A stretch of 64,000 nucleotides of DNA from Hordeum vulgare subsp. vulgare (taxonomy: Eukaryota; Streptophyta; Magnoliopsida; Poales; Poaceae), in the NCBI RefSeq assembly GCF_904849725.1, contig NC_058523.1, positions 174,574,689 through 174,638,688 of the forward strand. Reading direction: 5' to 3'. Positions 55,941-64,000 of this stretch are shown piece after piece. Below the pieces are notes generated by a model. It was given only the letters and a program-made list of their open reading frames with translations, was not told the DNA's origin and searched no databases. The translations under genes and the position numbers were made by a program. How positions within the stretch are numbered: position 1 is the stretch's first letter; each line of letters starts with the position of its first letter.

Positions 55941-57270
55941 TTGCAGGATTTTGGTGATGTGTTTCCTGAGGAGGTACCCGCTGGTTTGCCACCATTGCGA
56001 CGTATTGAGGATCAAATTGATTTGATTCCAGGAGCAACACTACCAAACCGAGTTCCCTATAGGACAAACCCCGAAGAAACAAAGGAGATTCAACGACAAG
56101 TACAAGAGCTTCTTGATAAAGGTTATATTCATGTGAGCTTAAGCCCTTGTGTTGTTCCTGTTATTTTAGTTCCTAAGAAAGATGGTACATGGCGCATGTG
56201 TGTAGATTGTAGAGCAATTAATAATATCACTATTCGTTATCGTCATCCTATACCATGTTTTGAAGACATGTTAGATGAATTAAGTGGTGTTGTTATTTTC
56301 TCAAAAAATTATTTGTGTAGTAGTTATCATAAAATTAGGATGACACAGGGTGATGAATGGAAAACAACCTTTAAAACTAAATTCGGTTTATATGAGTGGT
56401 TACTCATGCCGTTTGGGTTAACTAATGCACCTAGTACTTTCATGAGATTGATGAATCATGTTTTAAGTCATTTCATTGGTAAAATTTTGGTTGTGTAATT
56501 TGATGATATATTAATCTACAACCGCAATGAATCTGGACATTATGATCATATTAGACAAGTCTTGCATGTGTTGCGTGAAAATAAGTTATATGGTAATCTT
56601 GATAAGTGCACATTTTGCAAAGATAAGGTCATATTTCTGGGATATGTTGTTTCTAAGAATGGAGTTGAGGTAGACGAATCAAAAATTAAAGCTATTAAAA
56701 ATTGGCCTACTCCTATGAATGTTCGTCAAGTATGAAGTTTTCATGGTCTTGCTGGTTTTTATAGACGCTTTGTGAAAGACATTAGTACTATTGATGCACC
56801 TTTAAATGATCTCACTAAGAAAGGTATCGAATTTCTGTGGGGCAATGCCCAAGACATTGCATTTGATGAGCTGAAAAAATGCTTTATTAGTGCACCTTTA
56901 CTTGTACTTCCTGATTTCAATAAGCAATTTGAGATTGATTGTGATGGTAGTGGTATTTGAATTGGAGGTGTATTGATGCAAGAGGGTAAACCGATTGCAT
57001 ATTTTTCTGAAAAATTGAATGGTGCACAATTGAACTACCATGTTTATGATAAAGAATTGTATGCGCTTATTAGAGTTCTTACGGTTTGGCAATATTATTT
57101 GTGGCCAAAAGAATTTATCATACATTCTGATCATGAGGCATGAAAATTTCTGAAAAGCCAATCTAATCTTAATAAACGTCATGCTAAGTGGGCTGAATTC
57201 ATTCAGTCATTCACATACATAATTAAGTATAGGAAAAGCAAAGATAATATTGTTGCTGATGCTCTCTCTA
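55941..57270 (+). pseudogene. Element D reverse transcriptase and RNase H
   Basis: RT: QDFGDVFPEEVPAGLPPLR, LDKGYIHVSLSPCVVPVILV, WRMCVDCRAINNITIRYRHP, MPFGLTNAPSTFMRLMN and GKILVV, then a stop and FDDILIYN. The Tyr of the YFDD box is TAA at 56496-56498. Thumb: CTFCKDKVIFLGYVVSKNGV and SFHGLAGFYRRFVKDI, after a TGA. RNase H: FEIDCDGSGI, a TGA at 56958-56960, then [31 protein letters not shown] and HSDHEA plus a stop, closing with SKDNIVADALSRK. Phase is kept nearly throughout, so decay is mainly by stops (at least four) rather than frameshifts. Confidence 0.88.
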
Positions 57271-57856
57271 GGAAAAGTATGTTATTGACACAACTAGATG
57301 TTCAAGTTCCTGGTTTAGAGAGTTTGTGTGATTTATATGCTAATGATACTAATTTCTCTATGCCTTTTCCTCAATGTTCTACGTTGAAAGCACGGGAAAA
57401 ATACCATATACATGATGGATACTTATTTCAAGCTAACAAATTATGTGTGCCCGAGTTGTCCATGCGTTTGCTATTGTTGCAGGAGTCGTAGAGTGACGGT
57501 TCGATGGGACACTTTGGGCGTGAGAAGACGTTGTTGATGTTGGCTGATCACTTTTATTGGCCACGGATGAGGCATGATGTGGACAGGTTTGTGAAGCGAT
57601 GTATCACTTGCAACAAGGCAAAGTCCAAACTTCAGTTTGTATACTCCTCTACCTGCACCTACATCTCCATGGGAAGATATTAGCATGGATTTTGTATTAG
57701 GATTGCCTAGAACAAAGAGAGGACGTGATTCGATTCTTGTGGTAGTGGACAGATTTTCTAAGATGTCACATTTTATTGCCTGCCACAAAAGCGACGATGT
57801 GTTGCATATTGCTAATCTGTTTTTCACGGACATAGTGCGCTTACATTGAGTACCCA
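57271..57856 (+). pseudogene. Element D integrase, zinc site and first part of core
   Basis: HIHDGYLFQANKLCVPELSM, then a stop and [37 protein letters not shown] form the HHCC zinc site. After a frameshift near 57632 the core follows: [20 protein letters not shown] (first Asp), [37 protein letters not shown] at 57848-57850 replaces the Gly before VP. The solo LARD LTR then cuts it, flanked by ACCCA, and the core resumes at 62214. Confidence 0.86.
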
Positions 57857-59499
57857 TGTAACACATCGACGCTTCAGAAGATTCCTTTTTTATTCCCTTA
57901 CCGCCATGTGTTTTATTTGTTTGTTGCATTCATCATGTCATCATGCCATCCCGTATTAATGTTTTTGCAACTCAAATACATAAATGGTATGGATCCTTGA
58001 TCCATTTAAATCAAGGAAATTCACATGGTGATTTATCTATATAACATATCCTCTCAATATTATTAGGGGGCTATAATGAAATATTCTAATCATAACACAC
58101 TTGCAATTTAACTCCATTCTTTTCTATCTTAATTCTTGCCTTCAACTTTGCCCATAATTCTTTTGCTTTATGTCCATCCACCCTCTCAAAATTCTCCCCA
58201 TCCGTAGTTCATTTAAAAGGGAGTTTGAATTCAAACATAACGAATCTAATTCATTATGTTTGGTATTTTTTTACTTCCTTCATAAATGTTCATCTTATTC
58301 CCATAAATCATATTTATTATGTAGGGTGACCTCCAAAATTTCATTCCATTTGGCATTGGTTTGGTTAGGTTTTAAATTCAGGCAAGCGTGAGTTAAATTC
58401 AAACTTGTTTAAATTTGTTTCCTATAAAAATCCCCAAACCGATTGTATAAAATAGAGTACATTTTTATGGTTCCAGAAAAATAATTCTCCAACTCTATTT
58501 CTCTCTCTACCTCTATTTTTCTTATTCTCTAAATCTGTTTATTTCATTAATGGCTAAGGAAAGAATATGAGACAGATCAGGCCCAACTCTTACCTGTTTG
58601 ATCTTAGCCCATCAAGCCCACCACTCCTTCTTCTTCCTACGTCACCTGCTATACTAACCAGGGGATCACCATTGATCTCCTAGAGCTCGATCAGACGGCC
58701 CTCCCTTCCTCCTCTAGTCATATTAGAGCAACCCACGGGCCTAGGGTTCCTTCCTCCTTCCAGTTTCCCCTTCTCTTCCCCCTGCCGCCGCCAAGAGAGG
58801 CCTCCTCCACGCCTCGCCATGGTCTTGAGCCAAGTTGGAGCTCGCGCTCGGTTTGATCTGAGCCACCGTCTCCTTCCTCGGGGGCATCAAGATCTTCACC
58901 GTCGTCTTCCTCACCCCCGCACCCGACCACAAGGACTTCTCTGCTTCCCCTACTTCGTCTTCGTCACGCCCTCGAACACCTCCTCCTCGCCTCCTCGTCG
59001 CGTCCCCGGCCTCCTCGTCTAGTCCCACGGGACCATGGTGAGCCCCTTCTCCTCCCCATCTTCGTTTCCCCTGTGTTCTTGTCATGGTAGCACCGTTCAG
59101 GACCGCCCCGAGCTCATCCGCCATGGATGTCCTCGAGTTCGAGCACGCGCACCCGCACATCTTGCTGCCGCCCCTGCTACACCCTTTCACACTCACGCAC
59201 ACCATCACGCATGCGTCGTAGCACCGCAGTTCGCGTCCCAAGGTCCGAGTCATAGGCACCGAGGTGAGCACGAGCTCGTCCCCGAGCTCCCGCCGCCTTG
59301 CAAGCGCATGCCCGCGGCAGCAGCCAGTCGCTTCGCGCGCACGCGCCCTATTTTCCGCACGCCCGCTGACGCCTAGCAGCAGCGATCGTCGTTGCATTTG
59401 CTCGCCGTGGCGTAAGCTTCCCCGGCGCATCAATGGCTGAAGCTCGTTTTTTGTGTGTGTTTCGGTTATCATGGTAGGGAGCTTAACCCGTGCACGAGA

Positions 59500-59576
59500 A
59501 TTTTGCCAGTCGAGCTGGCCATCACTGCGCAGAATTATCCCAGCACTGGGGTTCGAATCCGACGCGTCCCTTTTTT
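59500..59576 (+). ncRNA. tRNA-like module 1 in the solo LARD LTR
   Basis: The A-box match CAGTCGAGCTGG (59507-59518; 10 of 12) and perfect B box GGTTCGAATCC (59550-59560) are 43 nt apart, and T6 (59571-59576) follows. The A box resembles that of LARD A module 1 (TAGTCTAGCTGG), and the module sits at the same LTR depth (about 1.65 kb). Acceptor pairing is absent. Confidence 0.6.
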
Positions 59577-59705
59577 ATGTTGCTGTGGTTTTCCATTTTG
59601 CTCTGCACTCCACCGCGAGCACAGCCAGCCTAGCTTTGTCTTTCGCAGGTTCGTTTGTTAGAGTTTCTGGTACAGTTAAGTTAGCTCTGCTAATTTGACA
59701 GGAAC

Positions 59706-59746
59706 ACGCCGCAAGCCTAGTGGTAGGCACTCCACGCATTTTTTTT
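59706..59746 (+). ncRNA. Truncated tRNA-like module 2 in the solo LARD LTR
   Basis: AAGCCTAGTGGT (59713-59724) resembles an A box (10 of 12). The B box is missing; the sequence goes almost directly to a T8 run (59739-59746). Position and order match the second module of LARD A and B, so I read it as a deleted version. Weak on its own. Confidence 0.35.
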
Positions 59747-60994
59747 GTTTTGTTTAGATTCTTTTTAGCATTTGGAGACAAGTTAGATATGTATGTTGAT
59801 CAGTTTTACGTCTACTTTCAGGTTACGTAATATGTTGGTCAGTTTTACGTCTACTTTCAGGTTATGTAAATTTTTGGCCATGTTAGAAACCTTTAACCAG
59901 CTGTTGTTATGTTGCATTATAGACAACATGATTAAATTAATGGCAGAATTAACATGGAACTTTGCATGATCTTAATTTGAGGTTTACAAAAACACTTTGG
60001 CATGATCTTGGTGTGTATTCTCATCAAAATTTAGTGTACTTTACAATGGGAGGTTTTGTTCTCAGCTTTGAGCAAGCCAACCTCATGTTTGTCTCAGATT
60101 TGTGCACAAACCGTTTTCTCTTGCATGTATCACAACTTTCGCATCGTAGCTCTAAATATTATAAATTTCATATGTATTTGGCACCGCTCTTTCTATTCCA
60201 TCCGGTGGCATACTTGGGTTGTCGAGATTTTGCCCATGTCCTATTCTCCTTCCTGGTTACCATGTTTTCCCTCCCGTAATCACTTTGTTTGCTCCGGTAG
60301 AACCGTAACTTCGATCATACCATTCTTTATATGCATTTATTGTAAATTGAGTGTAGAACATGAACATTGCCATGTCATGCATTGTATCATCACCATGATC
60401 ATGTTCTGACCAGATTATATAATTCACCTAACTGCACACGAATATCACTTGATCCACTCCACTAGTGGAACCAAGGCTTCCTTTAAACTTGTTGTATTTT
60501 GTTGCCATGTTACAACATTTAAAAATGACATGCATGCATTTGATTGAAGCATCTATGCCTTGTCTCGTTTGTTTATCGTGTTGTTTGTTGTTTTCATATC
60601 TTTTTCTCCTCTCTAGAGTTTCGAAAGCATTTCAGAGTGTGAGGATTCGTTCGACTATGTTGGTTCGTTCGACTATGTTCTTCTTCTAAGCGGGATCACA
60701 CGCAAGATGACCATTTCACAAGATACCATTAGTATCATTGTCATGCTAGTTGTCTCGTTTCTTTCGTTATGTCTCGCTGCCTACCACCTGTTAAATGGCA
60801 GCCTCTCAACATTGCCATGAAAACCTTCAACCTTTCTACAACCTAGCAAACCATTGGTTGGCTATGTTACCGCTTGCTTAAACATAGGATAGCATTGCTA
60901 GTTGCAGGTACAGTTGCTTCGATGTGATAACATGGGTTCTTTGTTATATCATCATATTAATGCTATTTAAATTAATGCACTTATATACTTGGTA

Positions 60995-61042
60995 AAAGGT
61001 GGAAGGCTCGGCCTTTCTAGCCTGGTGTTTTGTTCCACCTTT
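60995..61042 (+). other. Conserved 48-nt hairpin, solo LARD LTR
   Basis: Arms AAAGGTGGAA and TTCCACCTTT and an unchanged loop, although flanking sequence differs from LARD A and B. Confidence 0.6.
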
Positions 61043-62213
61043 GTTGCCTTAGTTTCGGCTACCGATGTTATATTCCATAACTGAGCGCTCCTACCACAAT
61101 CGGGGTTGTTATGGAGACCCCCTTGATAATTCGTCTAAGATCAAAACTAGCTTGGCAAGGCCTAACTTTGGTATTACATTTGCCTAATAACTAATAAAAA
61201 GCATAGGGACCCGTCGGCACCCGCGGATAATTAATCAACCCCCCGACTAGTGCTCCTCATGAGTGTTGGTCCAAACTAGAGTCGTGTGCGGGGCTAACCC
61301 AGGGCAACTTGGGAGATCTCTATCAGGCCACTGTACGCTGTGCTCATCTGATTGTGCCCTGAGAACGAGATACGCGTTTCCTATTGGGATCGTCGGTACG
61401 TCGGGTGGCCTTGCTCGGCTTGTTTTACCTTTTACGAAATATCTTGTGCATCGGGATTCCGGTGATACTTTGGGTTATCTGAGAGTTGAGGTTTTTCACT
61501 AAGGAATCAGAGTAGATCACGGGTTTCGTGGTCGAGGCTTTCTATGCGGCTTGTGGTAATTTGTGATGGACTAGTCGGAGCACCCTTGCAGGCTTAAATC
61601 TTTAGGAAAGTTGTGCCCGCGGTTATGTGGCAACTTGGAAACTTTGTTTAACATTCGGTTTCAGATAACTTGAATTAAGCTTAATTGAAATGTGACAACT
61701 GTGTGTGTAACCGTGAATGTCTCTTTCGTGAGCTCCTTCTCCGATTGGGGACACGGTGGGGTTATGTCTGACGTAAGTAGGTGTTCAGAATCATTAATTT
61801 GATCACCATTAGTTCATGCCCGATTATGCGTAGACCATCCCCCTCTTATTCTTGTGCGCGTAAGTTAGTCACTCAAATAAATGCTTAGTCACTTGTTGCA
61901 GTCTCACCACTAAACCATATCTCACCTATTAAGCTTTGCTAGTCTTGATACATTTGGAAATGAGATTGCCGAGTCCCCTATGGCTCACATTTTACTACAA
62001 CATTAGTCTTCTACATGATGACTGTATATTGTTGTATTGACGTAGTCTTGATGTAGTTTGTGGCGAGTGTAAGCCAACTCCTTATACTCATATTTTCAGT
62101 ACACGTACTTTTAACGATATACATGCTTTTGAAATGATGAGATGTGTTTCTATCCCTATCGAGGCCCTTGCGCCAAAATAAGGATATGATCGCGTCTTGG
62201 GCGTTACAACCCA

Positions 62214-62920
62214 AGACTATTGTTTCTGATCGTGATGTGAAGTTCATGAGGTACTTTTGGAAGACACTTTGGGGGAAGCTGGGAACGAACTTGTTATTCA
62301 GTACTACTTGTCACCCCCAAACCGATGGTCAAACGGAGGTGGTGAATCGCACACTTTTAACATTGCTCTGAACCATGATCAAGAAAAATATACGTGACTG
62401 GGAAGAATGTTTGCCGCATGTGGAGTTTGCTTATAACAGGGCGGTGCATTCTACCACGCAACTTTGTCCGTTTGAGGTGGTGTATGGTTTCAAACCCATT
62501 ACCCCACTTGATTTGTTGCCGCTTCCTATTCAACAAAGAGTCAACATGGAGGCATTGAAGCGTGCAGATTTTGTGAAGAAGATACATGAGAAGACAAAGG
62601 AAGCAATTGAGAAGAAGGGCAAGCATATAGCTGAGCAGGTTAACAAGAAGCGCAAGAAGGTGTTATTTCAGCCGATTGACATGGTGTGGGTACACTTTCG
62701 GAAGGATAGGTTCCCCAATCTGCGCAAGTCCAAGTTAATGCCACATGGTGCTGGTCCATATAAAGTGCTTACAAAAATCAATGATAATGCATATAAGATT
62801 GATCTTCCTACGGATGAGTTTGGCGGGAGTAATTCTTCCAATGTTGTTGATTTGACGCCATATACTGGAGATGACCTTGACGCGTCGGGGTCGACGCCTA
62901 TTCAAGGGGGGGGGGGGATG
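62214..62920 (+). pseudogene. Element D integrase, second part of core and C-terminus
   Basis: It resumes with [20 protein letters not shown] (second Asp), then [18 protein letters not shown] (Glu). After a stop (TGA near 62369) it gives NIRDWEECLPHVEFAYNRAV, CPFEVVYGFKPITPLDLL, the C-terminal module FQPIDMVWVHFRKDRFP, LMPHGAGPYKVLTKINDNAY and the tail VVDLTPYTGDDLDASG. The frame then enters a run of 12 G (62906-62917), which is also the PPT, and shifts. In another phase the tail continues into the LTR as RIGPMTKARAKLLEQHVNSR, ending at a TAA or TGA near 63156. Confidence 0.85.
62904..62918 (+). promoter_or_regulatory. Element D polypurine tract
   Basis: AA followed by 12 G and A directly precedes the inferred LTR start TGATGATGACATCC. 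It is both coding and the expected primer for plus-strand DNA. Confidence 0.75.
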
Positions 62921-63891
62921 ATGATGACATCCCTAATCCTTTACCATCTTTTCCTATTGACGATGATGCTGCTCAAGATAAGCTCAATGAAGTGAGGATT
63001 GGTCCAATGACAAAAGCTCGTGCAAAGTTACTTGAGCAACACGTAAACTCTCGCTTAGTTGAAAATAATGTTTGTGTTAACGAGAATTTTAAACTAGCTA
63101 AATCTATGCACTTGTGTATGAGAAGGTTTACTGATAACACAAGCATTGGAGGATAAATGGGACGCGTTGATGAGGATGGCAAGCAAAAGGGAGGCGAGGG
63201 AGAAAGTGGAGCCATCAAGGGCAAGAATTTCGGTTCGGACTACCAGAAGTGCTGAATTTGAAACAACTGTGGATTCTTCATACGGACTCCAAATAAAGCA
63301 AATAAGCACTTTATGAAGAGGAAATTACAAGAGCTTTCCTATGGGTCTAGCCCCATGCATCGGTTCAACTCGTACTGGGCGCGGTGACCGAAACAAGTCA
63401 CGAGTCGTTTTTTGTCTGTTTTCAAAGAGAGTCCCTTTAAGTTAGGGAAGTTAGAGATATTATTGTTTCGACTCCAACACAATGTTGGACGTCTAGAAGC
63501 CTTTATAAGGCTTGTAATTTGGAGTTTTAGAGCAAGATCATATTTAAACAAAGCCCTAGATCGAACTGCAGCAAGCATTCATCTAAAATCGAGTTCCTCT
63601 TTGCTGCGATCAGGAATTCACCCTCTCTACTTTGTTGCGATGTGGAGAGTTTAGCTATCAAAGTTTTAGTGTGATTTATTGTTCCATTGGGAATGAGTAG
63701 ATTGCAAAACCGCTTCGTGGTCGGGGGCAACGTTGCACCAGCGTGTGGTGTTGCGAATATCCATTGGGTTGAAGAGTTGTTGCATTGGCAACGGGAAAAT
63801 AACCGGGGAGTTTGAGAGCATCCGCGAGTTATCTTCATCGTCCATCACTTCCACCATCGGCTCACTGAGAAGATCGGGCCACCCCTTATCA
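62919..63891 (+). repeat. Element D 3' LTR
   Basis: Inferred start TGATGATGACATCCC (two other TG choices lie 3 and 6 bp further on); end CCCCTTATCA at 63891. Length is about 973 bp. 63072-63891 align with 51862-52676. The TATA box TTTATAAGG is at 63502-63510. The first 240 bp or so also encode the end of the polyprotein in one phase. The flanking five bases at right are TATAA; the left partner is outside the window. Confidence 0.82.
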
Positions 63892-64000
63892 TATAAGGCC
63901 AACTCCAGCGCACGACCCCATCCCGTCTGTCCTTGTCCATTTGGGGCAAAACGGACAAACCCCACGGCCAAGCGCGCGACGGCCTGGATCCATCTTGTCC
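63892..64000. other. Flank right of element D, unclassified
   Basis: 109 bp (TATAAGGCCAACTCCAGCGC onwards) that are GC-rich and look repetitive, with a short inverted theme around CCGTCTGTCC and GGACAAAC. It probably belongs to another mobile element that continues beyond the window. I cannot name it. Confidence 0.3.

Larger units (their letters stand above)
57857..62208 (+). mobile_element. Solo LTR of a LARD (Sukkula-like) element, diverged subfamily
   Basis: 4352 bp, starting TGTAACACATCGACGC and ending CTTGGGCGTTACA, with an exact duplication ACCCA at 57852-57856 and 62209-62213. There is no PBS or internal domain. The last 1.6 kb (from about 60630) align well with LARD A and B LTRs; the first 2.8 kb are strongly diverged but keep the order of landmarks: CATCAT repeats, TATA box CTATAAAAA (58422-58430), GC-rich leader, tRNA-like module (59500-59576), AT-rich middle and hairpin (60995-61042). 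It arose by LTR-LTR recombination. It interrupts element D's integrase, and the coding sequence rejoins when it and one ACCCA are removed. Confidence 0.94.
51862..63891 (+). mobile_element. Element D: CRM-like chromovirus (Ty3/gypsy), 5' truncated by element C
   Basis: A + strand gypsy element: partial 5' LTR (51862-52676), PBS, leader with a TA microsatellite, gag, protease, RT, RNase H, integrase, PPT and 3' LTR (about 62919-63891). Element C sits in the 5' LTR, so the first 150 bp or so of that LTR lie outside the window. LTRs under 1 kb, a pol frame that continues into the 3' LTR, and an LTR start TGATGATGACATCCC resemble centromeric (CRM: cereba/CRW-type) elements; this assignment is from memory. 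Many stops and frameshifts plus a solo LARD LTR in the integrase make it inactive. One copy does not prove a centromeric location. Confidence 0.8.

Noticed and set aside
51862..63891. Reading element D as evidence that the window is centromeric
   Set aside because: One old, broken CRM-like copy is not enough. No satellite array and no young CRM elements are present.
1..64000. CRISPR arrays, rRNA genes, host protein genes
   Set aside because: No regular spacer-repeat pattern, no rRNA segments, and all coding similarity belongs to retrotransposon gag/pol or their extra ORFs.

Overview
The window is a stack of nested LTR retrotransposons. I found no host gene, structural rRNA gene or CRISPR array. 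Terminal motifs, target-site duplications (TSDs) and polyprotein fragments point to a large grass genome of the Triticeae (wheat, barley or rye type). Supporting this are two solo LTRs with Angela/BARE-type ends, two LARD elements (large retrotransposon derivatives, Sukkula-like) with LTRs over 4.3 kb, a Tat-lineage gypsy element, a Tekay-like chromovirus and a CRM-like chromovirus.

Layout, oldest layer first. Element D is a CRM-like gypsy element on the + strand (51862-63891 in the window). It carries a solo LARD-family LTR (57857-62208, TSD ACCCA). Element C, a Tekay/RIRE3-like chromovirus on the - strand, inserted into D's 5' LTR and fills 1-51861; its 3' LTR runs off the left edge. C was then hit four times: LARD A in the chromodomain end (804-13131, TSD GTTCG), Tat element E in the integrase (13744-29327, TSD ATGTG), solo LTR F in the reverse transcriptase (31013-32532, TSD AGATA) and LARD B in its own 5' LTR (37835-50158, TSD CCTGG). 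E in turn carries two solo Angela LTRs in opposite orientations (15985-17753, TSD GCGCG; 21259-23075, TSD TCTTG). Removing each insertion plus one TSD copy brings the interrupted coding or LTR sequence back together.

How the parts work together. C, D and E once encoded gag, protease, reverse transcriptase, RNase H and integrase. All three are now broken by stops, frameshifts and deletions; E has lost the RT catalytic box and one integrase Asp. The LARDs encode no protein but keep LTRs, a tRNA-Met-type primer binding site and clean TSDs. Their LTR pairs differ by only about 1-2% by eye, so they moved recently and must have used enzymes from another element.

The most interesting signal is in the LARD LTRs. 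Each carries two tandem tRNA-like modules with an A box, a B box 42-44 nt further on, and a T-run, in the same part of the LTR in all three LARD-type insertions, although the sequences are diverged. This recalls Cassandra elements, which carry 5S RNA in their LTRs. Each LTR also holds an invariant 48-nt hairpin. Two further points: E has a long antisense gene with probable introns, and C has an extra ORF upstream of gag.
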